A DNA stretch of 5,675 nucleotides from Patescibacteria group bacterium (lineage in GTDB: Bacteria > Patescibacteriota > Minisyncoccia > Minisyncoccales > DG-74-1): contig JASEJL010000052.1 in NCBI GenBank assembly GCA_030016465.1, positions 1 to 5,675 on the forward strand, written 5' to 3'. The notes beneath the pieces were generated by a model, which was not told the DNA's origin, ran no database searches, and worked only from the letters and a program-made list of their open reading frames with translations. Both the position numbers and the translations under genes were made by a program. This document shows, piece by piece, positions 1 through 4,726 of the stretch; within the stretch, counting starts at the first letter, position 1; every line of letters begins with the position of its first letter.

Positions 1-32
1 AATAAGAAAATTTCAGTCAGATTTTTAGACAT
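1..32 (-). CDS. Start of an unidentified gene running off the left edge
   Basis: An ATG on the minus strand at 32-30 opens a frame of ten codons (MSKNLTEIFL) before the window ends. It is preceded by GAGGT (plus-strand ACCTC, 41-45) with an 8-nt gap, the best-placed Shine-Dalgarno in the window. It lies 82 nt downstream of the ATPase stop codon and on the same strand, so it could be the next gene of that operon or have its own promoter. No convincing promoter is visible in 33-114. Too little protein is present to name a family. Confidence 0.45.
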   Translation of the reverse strand, partial: MSKNLTEIFL

Positions 33-40
33 TTATTGAA

Positions 41-45
41 ACCTC
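41..45 (-). promoter_or_regulatory. Shine-Dalgarno for the left-edge gene
   Basis: GAGGT on the minus strand sits 8 nt before the ATG at 32. It decides the start of the truncated left-edge gene. Its strength contrasts with the absence of any similar motif before the two genes of the ATPase operon. Confidence 0.45.
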
Positions 46-114
46 GCTTTGGTTAGATAGTTAAATGATTTGATACGATTTTATTTTTATCGGCTTTTTA
101 AACAGTATAGATTT

Positions 115-2529
115 TTATAAATAATTTTTTGAAAGGCGTTGATAAAGTTCTGATTCAACTAAAGCCCGGTCTTTGCCGTATTTTGTTCTTGAATATTCTT
201 TGATTAATCTGGCAACTTCGGGATTTCCCTTTGAGGGTGGAAAAGTAAGAATATTAAAAGGCTTTGAAGTTTCGCCTTTAATTAAAAGTCGCAAGGCAGC
301 ATTGTAGTTATCAAAATTGACTAAATCGTTTTCATCAAAAACTGGTTCAAACTGGGTAACTAAATATTTGGCATCATCAGGACCAACCCGGAAAGCCAAA
401 ATTGAACCCACATTGCCAAAAATGGCTTTTTGAGTATCTTCGTCTAATTGACCAACATATTGATGACCAAAAATCATTGCCAAATGATATTTTCTGGCTT
501 CAGCCAAAACCGTGGTAATTGTTTTAGTTGTGACATTATGAAACTCATCAATATACAGATAAAAATCTCTTCTTTTTTCTTCGGGTATGTCAACCCTTGA
601 AAGAGCGGAGATTAAAATTTTGCCAACAATAATCATTCCTAAAAGATAACTGTTAATATCGCCAAGTTTTCCCTTGCAGAGATTAATGATTAAAATTTTG
701 CCTTCATCCATTATTTCCCGAAAATTAAAACCTGATTTTGGTTGAGAAATAATTGGTCTCATTAAATCATTGGCAATAAAAATATTCATTTTGCTAGTAA
801 TATAAGGAACCATATTGGCTAAAGCCGCCTCGCCACCGGCTTTTTCTGCTTCTAATTCCCAGAAATTTTTAACAACAATATTTTGGCATTTGGAAAGTTT
901 ATATTTTCTGAAATTGGTGTCAGATAGAACTTTTGGCACCTCAACCAAGGTATTGCCTGATTCCGGGTCTTCCATTACCAATAAAAGAGAATTTCTCATA
1001 TATTGCTCAAAAATTGGTCCGCCAAAACCATGAGCCTTTAAATTGTAGAGCTTCTCAAAAATCTCCAATAATTCATTAACAACAAAGGTTTTGGCTTCGG
1101 GATATTTTGGATCATATTCCAGCATATTTAAGCCCAATGGTCTTTCAAAATCAGCTGGGTTAAAATAAACTACATCTTCAACTCTTTCAGCTGGAATCAA
1201 TTCTAAAATTTTTTCTGAAAGGTCGCCATGAGGATCAATTAAAGCCACCCCTTCTCCATTTTCAATATCTTGACGAATCATTTCCTGAAGTAAAACCGAT
1301 TTGCCGGTACCGGTCTGACCAACAATATAAAAATGCCGTCTTCTGTCATCTTTTAAAATTGAAACAACTCTTTCTTCAGTCCGGAAAACATTCTTGCCAA
1401 GAATAATACCTTGGGTAGGTAAATTTGAGGGTGGAGGAGCTTGTTTAGCTTTTAGCCATTTAATATGGGGAGTTAAGAGAATGGGTGAAGGAAAATGAAA
1501 AATACTGGCTAGCTCTCCTGAGCTTAAAAGCAGAGATTCTCTTTCATTAAAAATTCGAAAAGAGAAGCGATAAAAAAGTTTCTTTAAATTGCGGCTGGAA
1601 AGTTTCCTAAATTTAATTTGATTAAGAATTGGGGAGTTTAATTGGTTAAAAGAGTTTTGAAGTTGATTTAATATCTCTAAAGCCCGACGTTCAGTCGGAG
1701 CAGAAGCTAAAATCCGTAAATTAGTATCAAAAAGAGGCTGGCTGGCTTTTTGGGAAATAGCGGAAATCTGGGTTTGTTGAATAGGGGTAGGTTGAGGCAA
1801 AAAGGCGGGTTTTATATCTTTTTCTTTTTTTCCTTCTGAAAAAACAATTTCTGACATTAAATCCTTTTCTTTTTTAATTCCCAAAAGAAAATTTATTGTT
1901 TTCTCTGCCGTTTTCTCTAATCTTCTTTTGCTCGACCTAATTAAAATCTGAAGGGCCGCTCCCTCCCCTTCCCGAGCCAGTTTAGTAAAAACACTGGTGA
2001 TGGCTGACAAAGGGTCAGTAGTAAATTCCTGATAAGGTTTTAAGGGGAAAACTGAGCTTTTAGTTAAAACAGCGGTTGAACCCACGGCTCGGCCTTCAGG
2101 ATTAAAAATATTGTAATCGGGAACTAACTGAACCTGAGCCTTTGGCCAAAATCCCAAAATTTGCTTTTCAATCATTTCAGTCAAATACCTCGGACAGGCA
2201 ACATAAAAATAAATTTCCTCGCCAATCCGATGGACGGCAATTTCAAAAACCAAATAGGGATTACCAAAGAAAAATCTTTTTAAAAAACTTTTCTCTTTAA
2301 TTCCAGCCAAAGAAGAATAAAAATGCTCAACATTTTTCAAATAATCTTGGAGGGAAAACTCCTTTCCTTTTTCTTTAATAATTTCCTGGGGTAAAGTCAC
2401 TAAAAAAAGAGATAACTCCAGGCTCCGAAACAAAAATCCCTTGCTTTTTTTTCTCTGAAGAAAAATCAAAAAACAAACAAATATCAAAAAAACAATTACT
2501 AATATTAAAATAACCAAACTTAAAGACAT
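115..2529 (-). CDS. Membrane-anchored TraD/VirD4-like P-loop ATPase (type IV coupling-protein family)
   Basis: This 804-residue protein resembles the ATPases annotated in Patescibacteria as type IV secretion or conjugative DNA transfer proteins. Residues about 4-24 form one hydrophobic membrane segment followed by basic residues (RKKSK), so the ATPase should face the cytoplasm. Residues about 60-350 are a less conserved N-terminal region with a polar, Gln/Pro-rich linker near 240-265. The motor domain follows: Walker A GQTGTGKS (404-411), IDPHGD (431-436), Walker B LYIDEFHN with D661/E662, and a motif III glutamine at Q690 in FGHQ. IDPHGD and DEFHN are typical of VirD4/TraD/TrwB-like hexameric motors that move DNA or protein across membranes. 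The start is supported by the complete membrane anchor beginning immediately after it. It follows the 138-aa gene after a 10-nt gap, with no clear ribosome site, so translation may be coupled. No relaxase or VirB-type gene is visible, so the substrate is unknown. A DUF87/HerA-like role is the main alternative. Confidence 0.9.
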   Translation of the reverse strand: MSLSLVILILVIVFLIFVCFLIFLQRKKSKGFLFRSLELSLFLVTLPQEIIKEKGKEFSLQDYLKNVEHFYSSLAGIKEKSFLKRFFFGNPYLVFEIAVHRIGEEIYFYVACPRYLTEMIEKQILGFWPKAQVQLVPDYNIFNPEGRAVGSTAVLTKSSVFPLKPYQEFTTDPLSAITSVFTKLAREGEGAALQILIRSSKRRLEKTAEKTINFLLGIKKEKDLMSEIVFSEGKKEKDIKPAFLPQPTPIQQTQISAISQKASQPLFDTNLRILASAPTERRALEILNQLQNSFNQLNSPILNQIKFRKLSSRNLKKLFYRFSFRIFNERESLLLSSGELASIFHFPSPILLTPHIKWLKAKQAPPPSNLPTQGIILGKNVFRTEERVVSILKDDRRRHFYIVGQTGTGKSVLLQEMIRQDIENGEGVALIDPHGDLSEKILELIPAERVEDVVYFNPADFERPLGLNMLEYDPKYPEAKTFVVNELLEIFEKLYNLKAHGFGGPIFEQYMRNSLLLVMEDPESGNTLVEVPKVLSDTNFRKYKLSKCQNIVVKNFWELEAEKAGGEAALANMVPYITSKMNIFIANDLMRPIISQPKSGFNFREIMDEGKILIINLCKGKLGDINSYLLGMIIVGKILISALSRVDIPEEKRRDFYLYIDEFHNVTTKTITTVLAEARKYHLAMIFGHQYVGQLDEDTQKAIFGNVGSILAFRVGPDDAKYLVTQFEPVFDENDLVNFDNYNAALRLLIKGETSKPFNILTFPPSKGNPEVARLIKEYSRTKYGKDRALVESELYQRLSKNYL

Positions 2530-2539
2530 AAATTTAAAA

Positions 2540-2956
2540 TTAAAATTTTAAAATTTTTTTCTCAATTAGCCTCCAATAATAATAATCAACAAGAGTGTCG
2601 TGAAATTCATCTAAAAGAGCTGGGTTATTTAATTGTCGGGCAACCGAAATGGCTTCAACTAAGCTTTTCTCAAAAACCAAAGAAATCAAAGCCCCTATTT
2701 GTTGACTAGGTTCAAATTGAGAAATTTCTTTAGCTTCGTCTTGAGTGTTTGACGGAGGAGTAAAAGAAGGTATTTTTTGCAATTCTTGAAGATAACTTTT
2801 AATCTCTTGCTTGACTATTCTCTCTTTCTCTTCAGGAATTTTTTCTTTTTCGAGCTGAGATTCTAATTTCTCAATCCGGCTTTTCAATTCCTGAATTTCC
2901 GGATATTCTCTTTTTTCTGACTCCCCTCTTGATATTTGAAATGTTTCTTCTGCCAT
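2540..2956 (-). CDS. Small coiled-coil protein, first gene of the ATPase operon
   Basis: This is a predicted 138-residue soluble protein with no named function. Residues about 15-62 are Glu/Lys-rich with heptad spacing (IQELKSRIEKLESQLEKEK), indicating a coiled coil. A Pro/Ser-rich hinge lies near 62-73. A helical C-terminal part (about 85-135) contains NPALLDEFHDTLVDYYYWRL, which I recall as a conserved signature of the small protein preceding this ATPase in Patescibacteria; a search is needed to confirm that. The start at 2956 is chosen over an in-frame ATG at 3028 because a near-consensus extended -10 lies between them, inside the longer frame, and the extra N-terminus looks unlike the rest of the protein. 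The stop is 10 nt before the ATPase start, so the two are probably co-transcribed and may act together, for example as an adaptor or assembly partner. That role is inference from position. Confidence 0.78.
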   Translation of the reverse strand: MAEETFQISRGESEKREYPEIQELKSRIEKLESQLEKEKIPEEKERIVKQEIKSYLQELQKIPSFTPPSNTQDEAKEISQFEPSQQIGALISLVFEKSLVEAISVARQLNNPALLDEFHDTLVDYYYWRLIEKKILKF

Positions 2957-2969
2957 ATATCTTGTTTTT

Positions 2970-2978
2970 ATTATATCA
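2970..2978 (-). promoter_or_regulatory. Extended -10 promoter of the ATPase operon
   Basis: On the minus strand the sequence reads TGATATAAT, a perfect TATAAT -10 (2975-2970) with the TG of an extended -10. A 17-nt spacer leads to a poor -35 (TATCCC, 2998-2993), as is common for extended -10 promoters. Thirteen bases separate the -10 from the ATG at 2956, so transcription should begin only about 5-8 nt before the start codon. That leaves little or no room for a Shine-Dalgarno, and none is seen. Confidence 0.65.
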
Positions 2979-3010
2979 AAAAATGTCCTCAAGGGATAGA
3001 TAATTGTTCC

Positions 3011-3039
3011 TTGATTAACATTATTCAATTTGATAAGAT
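3011..3039 (+). promoter_or_regulatory. Promoter of the MntA/HepT operon (-35, 17-nt spacer, extended -10)
   Basis: TTGATT (3011-3016) and TAAGAT (3034-3039) are separated by exactly 17 nt, and a TG at 3031-3032 makes the -10 an extended one. The -10 ends 13 nt before the ATG at 3053, the same distance as in the divergent promoter. The predicted transcript again starts within several bases of the start codon. It rules out the upstream in-frame ATGs at 2936 and 3038, which would start before or inside the -10. Confidence 0.6.
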
Positions 3040-3052
3040 GGGAATTAAGAAT

Positions 3053-3499
3053 ATGTTAACTAAAAAACAGAAGGACGAATTAAATAAAATCTTTAAAAAA
3101 CAAGGGGTTGTTCTAGCCTATCTTTTTGGTTCGGCCGCAAAAAAGAAATTAGGCCTTCTCTCAGATATTGATATTTCTATTTTATTTTCAGAAAAGATAA
3201 AAACAGATGAATATTTTGACAAAGAGCTTCAGATAGCTTCAGAAATCGGAAGTTTATTTAAAATTGATCGAGTAGATGTAATTAATTTAAAAACTGTTAG
3301 GAATCCGTTTTTAAGACATCGAATAGTTTTTGAGGGTATTTTGCTTTTTCTGAAAGATAAAAAAATAAAATTTCAGATTGAAAGTGAAATTATGAAAGAA
3401 TATGAGGATACTAAATACTTAAGAGAAACTACCTTTGCATTAATGACAAAAAGAATTAAAGAAGGCAAATTCGGTAAATCTTATGTCCCCAGTAGATAA
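3053..3499 (+). CDS. mntA: MntA-like minimal nucleotidyltransferase, type VII antitoxin
   Basis: The 148-residue product is a minimal nucleotidyltransferase. The signature GS-X10-DxD is complete: G26-S27 in LFGSAAKK, then D38 and D40 in SDIDI. A third acidic residue, D75 in RVDVINL, fits the third metal-binding aspartate, so the active site looks intact. In characterised MntA/HepT systems the antitoxin uses ATP to add AMP to a tyrosine of the HepT toxin and silences it. The C-terminal tail (about 105-148) is helical and charged. The gene overlaps the downstream DUF86 gene by 17 nt, the expected operon form of this pair. The start at 3053 is chosen from the promoter position and because the fold begins with the MLTKKQKDEL helix; an ATG at 3038 is the alternative. 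Family assignment is secure. The antitoxin role rests on the partner gene and is untested here. Confidence 0.88.
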   Translation: MLTKKQKDELNKIFKKQGVVLAYLFGSAAKKKLGLLSDIDISILFSEKIKTDEYFDKELQIASEIGSLFKIDRVDVINLKTVRNPFLRHRIVFEGILLFLKDKKIKFQIESEIMKEYEDTKYLRETTFALMTKRIKEGKFGKSYVPSR

Positions 3500-3914
3500 A
3501 TTAGCCATCAAAAGTAAATTAGAAAAATTAGAAGAGATTATTAATATTTTAGATAAATTAAAGAAGACCCCTAAAGAAGATTTTTTAGTCGATTTTAGAA
3601 TAAATGGAGCAACCATGCATTTTTTAGTTATTGGTATTGAAATTATAGTTGATATTGGCAACCATCTGGTCTCCGCAGTATTTTTAAAATCAGAAAAAAC
3701 TTATAAAGATGTCATTTTAGCTTTAGGGAAAAACAAAATTGTTCCAGAAGATTTTGCAAAAGAAAATTCTAAAATGACGGATTTTAGAAATCTTATAATT
3801 CATGCCTATGCTGAAGTTGATTTAAAACAAGTTTATCAAAATCTCCAGAAGGCACCTGATATTTTTCGAAAATTCGCCAAATACTATCTAAAATTTCTGG
3901 AAAAATTGAAATAA
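3483..3914 (+). CDS. hepT: HepT-like DUF86 ribonuclease toxin of the type VII pair
   Basis: The 143-residue, mostly helical protein belongs to the HepT/DUF86 group of the HEPN superfamily. The catalytic RX4HXY motif is present as R102-NLII-H107-A-Y109, preceded by a short acidic region. In characterised HepT proteins the Arg and His form a metal-independent RNase site in a dimer, and the Tyr is the residue AMPylated by MntA. All three are conserved here, so both toxicity and neutralisation should be possible. A hydrophobic helix (about 44-65) probably forms the HEPN core rather than a membrane segment. The start lies inside the 3' end of mntA with a 17-nt overlap in another frame, so translation is probably coupled; no strong ribosome site is seen. 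Length is within the usual range for the family, with no frameshift. The RNA target cannot be told from sequence. Confidence 0.88.
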   Translation: MSPVDKLAIKSKLEKLEEIINILDKLKKTPKEDFLVDFRINGATMHFLVIGIEIIVDIGNHLVSAVFLKSEKTYKDVILALGKNKIVPEDFAKENSKMTDFRNLIIHAYAEVDLKQVYQNLQKAPDIFRKFAKYYLKFLEKLK

Positions 3915-3961
3915 AACCATATTTTATAGACAAAACAAAAATTTTTGCTTAAGTTTCTGTA

Positions 3962-3983
3962 AAAAATAGTGATAAAAATAGTG
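3962..3983. repeat. Short tandem repeat, 12-nt period
   Basis: AAAAATAGTG occurs at 3962-3971 and again at 3974-3983, giving slightly under two copies of a 12-nt unit directly left of the palindromic element. It may be coincidence in AT-rich DNA, or a footprint of insertion or slippage. Confidence 0.4.
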
Positions 3984-4007
3984 TCAACTCTGTTTTTCTT
4001 TGTAAAA

Positions 4008-4107
4008 CCCGTTAGAAAGGGCGGGGCTTTAAACCCCGCCCTTTCTGAAAATAAGGTTGGGGGTCTATATTCATCCCCGCCCCAAGGGCCGGGGCTTTCT
4101 AACGGGG
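4008..4107. mobile_element. GC-rich compound palindrome, candidate IS200/IS605-type remnant or PATE
   Basis: This 100-bp stretch is 58% G+C in AT-rich surroundings. Its outer arms are a perfect 12-bp inverted repeat (4008-4019 and 4095-4106). Inside are two hairpins. The first has a perfect 13-bp stem (4014-4026 with 4034-4046) and a 7-nt loop. The second (4075-4094) pairs CCCCG with CGGGG, then has one mismatch and two more pairs around a 4-nt loop. The 6-bp AGAAAG arm is shared, so it can pair with either CTTTCT copy (4041-4046 or 4095-4100). Read on the minus strand, the second hairpin lies between GAAAG and GATGAAT, the style of right-end hairpins of IS200/IS605 elements and of TnpB guide RNAs as I remember them. 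No transposase or tnpB frame is present, so it would be a non-autonomous copy or relic. A bidirectional terminator is less likely because no T-run follows either hairpin. Confidence 0.5.
4014..4046. repeat. Perfect 13-bp hairpin
   Basis: Stem 4014-4026 pairs perfectly with 4034-4046 around the loop CTTTAAA. It is the strongest secondary structure in the window. It lies about 100 nt after the hepT stop and could stop or stabilise the mntA-hepT transcript, but the following bases (GAAAATAAGG) are not a terminator T-tract. Confidence 0.75.
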
Positions 4108-4140
4108 TTGACTTTTTGGGAGAATTTTTTAATATAGAAT
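4108..4140 (+). promoter_or_regulatory. Possible promoter toward hicB and rpsT
   Basis: TTGACT (4108-4113) is a five-of-six match to a -35 box and sits exactly at the right end of the palindrome. Possible -10 boxes are TAATAT (4130-4135, 16-nt spacer) and TATAGA (4133-4138, 19-nt spacer), each matching four of six positions. TAGAAT (4135-4140) matches five but is 21 nt away. The spacing or match is imperfect in every case, so this is a weak call. If real, the leader before hicB would be about 50 nt and would contain the 4144-4167 hairpin. Confidence 0.3.
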
Positions 4141-4172
4141 GTAAACCCTATTAGAAATTGCAGGGTTCTAAA
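4140..4172 (+). repeat. Decayed partial copy of the left arm of the palindrome
   Basis: Bases 4140-4172 align with 4001-4033 with about 26 identities, allowing small gaps. Shared blocks include TGTAAA, CCC, TTAGAAA, GGG and the closing AAA. The copy keeps a weak hairpin (AACCCT 4144-4149 with AGGGTT 4162-4167) but has lost the GC-rich 13-bp stem. It suggests that the region once held more than one end or copy of the element. Confidence 0.45.
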
Positions 4173-4191
4173 TGAGTAAATCAAAAATAAT

Positions 4192-4362
4192 ATGGTGCAA
4201 AAATTTACAGCAATTTATAAAAAACACGGTAAATGGTATTTGGGTTGGATTGAAGAAATTCCAGGGGTTAATACTCAAGGAAAAACCTTAAAAGAAGTTA
4301 GAGAAAATCTCAAAGAAGCTCTATCTTTAATTTTAGAAGTCAAAAAGAAAAGATTTAATTAG
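4192..4362 (+). CDS. Small HicB-like antitoxin, no intact HicA partner
   Basis: The 56-residue product starts MVQKFTAIYKKHGKWYLGWI and continues through EIPGVNTQGKTLKEVRENLKEAL. This is the pattern of the partial RNase-H-like fold of HicB antitoxins: a first strand, the aromatic WY strand, the G-x-x-TQGKT turn and an amphipathic helix rich in Glu and Leu. HicB proteins normally bind and block the HicA mRNA interferase, and longer ones carry a C-terminal DNA-binding domain. This one ends right after the helix (KKKRFN), so it is a short form without that domain. There is no clear ribosome site. No HicA frame is found on either side, although a five-codon frame MPKKE lies 10 nt downstream. It ends 29 nt before rpsT and is probably co-transcribed with it. 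Other small proteins share this fold, so function as an antitoxin is uncertain. Confidence 0.75.
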   Translation: MVQKFTAIYKKHGKWYLGWIEEIPGVNTQGKTLKEVRENLKEALSLILEVKKKRFN

Positions 4363-4372
4363 ATACCTTCTT

Positions 4373-4390
4373 ATGCCGAAAAAGGAATAA
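4373..4390 (+). pseudogene. Five-codon frame MPKKE, possible hicA start remnant
   Basis: ATG at 4373 opens MPKKE and stops at TAA 4388-4390, one base before the rpsT start. HicA toxins that follow hicB often begin with MPK, so this may be the stump of a deleted hicA. It could equally be chance, or a mini-frame affecting rpsT translation, because the rpsT Shine-Dalgarno lies inside its last codons. With five codons this cannot be decided from the sequence. Confidence 0.2.
4382..4386 (+). promoter_or_regulatory. Shine-Dalgarno of rpsT
   Basis: AAGGA lies 5 nt before the ATG at 4392. This conventional ribosome site contrasts with the divergent operons at 2956 and 3053, which show none. Confidence 0.7.
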
Positions 4391-4391
4391 T

Positions 4392-4649
4392 ATGCCAATA
4401 ACAAAATCGGCTAAAAAAGCTTTCAGGCAAAGTTTAAGAAGAAGAACTCGAAATATCCAGAAAAAACGGAAAATAAAAAATCTCTTAAAAGAGATAAAAA
4501 TTTTGGTTTCTCAAAAAAAAACTGAAGAAGCTAAGAAACTTTTACCCCAAGTTTACAAAATTTTGGATAAGGCAGCCAAAACCGGCTTAATTAAGAAAAA
4601 CACTGCTGCCAGAAAGAAATCTCGTATTGCCAAAGCAATATTTCGCTAA
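4392..4649 (+). CDS. rpsT: 30S ribosomal protein S20
   Basis: The 85-residue product is a complete bacterial S20, within the usual length for this family. S20 is a three-helix, strongly basic protein that binds 16S rRNA early in assembly of the small subunit. The family hallmarks are clear: the N-terminal MPITKSAKKAFRQ, the basic stretch RRRTRNIQKKRKIKN, and the C-terminal GLIKKNTAARKKSRIAKA. The start follows a good Shine-Dalgarno (AAGGA, 5-nt gap). It sits 29 nt after the HicB-like gene on the same strand, so read-through from that gene or from the upstream candidate promoter is likely to contribute to expression; no separate strong promoter is seen between them. No terminator hairpin is evident after the stop. 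Confidence 0.97.
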   Translation: MPITKSAKKAFRQSLRRRTRNIQKKRKIKNLLKEIKILVSQKKTEEAKKLLPQVYKILDKAAKTGLIKKNTAARKKSRIAKAIFR

Positions 4650-4684
4650 TTTGCACGAATCTATTTTAAAAATTACTAATTTAC

Positions 4685-4690
4685 TATACT
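4685..4690 (+). promoter_or_regulatory. Possible -10 box for the right-edge gene
   Basis: TATACT matches five of six -10 positions and lies 36 nt before the ATG at 4727. There is no TG extension and no good -35 at 16-18 nt, so the call is weak. Confidence 0.3.
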
Positions 4691-4712
4691 AAAATTGTAA
4701 AAGAAGTTTATT

Positions 4713-4717
4713 AGGGA
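4713..4717 (+). promoter_or_regulatory. Shine-Dalgarno of the right-edge gene
   Basis: AGGGA lies 9 nt before the ATG at 4727 and supports that codon as the start. Confidence 0.5.
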
Positions 4718-4726
4718 TTAAATTTT

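Larger units (their letters stand above)
3915..4191. other. Intergenic island between hepT and hicB, no credible gene
   Basis: These 277 bases hold no protein gene that I can support. From left to right there is a 12-nt palindrome CAAAAATTTTTG near 3938-3949, a short tandem repeat (3962-3983), a GC-rich compound palindrome (4008-4107) and a decayed partial copy of its left arm (4140-4172). A possible promoter toward hicB and rpsT begins at the right end of the palindrome. The 61-codon frame crossing this region simply reads through the palindrome. Confidence 0.7.

Noticed and set aside
815..1033. 72-codon plus-strand frame
   Set aside because: It lies entirely opposite the motor domain of the ATPase gene and has no ribosome site or family resemblance.
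2957..3028. Longer N-terminus for the coiled-coil protein (ATG at 3028)
   Set aside because: A strong extended -10 lies inside this stretch, so a transcript from it could not contain the upstream ATG.
2936..3052. Longer N-terminus for the nucleotidyltransferase (ATG at 2936 or 3038)
   Set aside because: The extension overlaps the divergent gene and the promoter boxes, and its Cys-rich residues are unlike the family; 3053 fits the promoter and the fold.
3440..3661. 73-codon minus-strand frame
   Set aside because: It is antisense to the mntA-hepT junction, and both of those genes show clear family motifs.
4014..4046. Rho-independent terminator for mntA-hepT
   Set aside because: The stem is strong, but no T-run follows it on either strand; CTTTTT near 4112 is too far from the hairpin.
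3983..4112. GTCAAC (3983-3988) and GTTGAC (4107-4112) as the true outer ends of the element
   Set aside because: A six-base inverted match can arise by chance, and its distance from the inner arms differs on the two sides (18 or more nt on the left, contiguous on the right).
3969..4154. 61-codon plus-strand frame
   Set aside because: It reads through the palindromic element, its proline/glycine runs come from the GC-rich stems, and it has no ribosome site or recognisable fold.
4008..4172. CRISPR array
   Set aside because: The repeated pieces are mostly inverted, differ in length and sequence, and have no regular spacers; no cas gene is visible.
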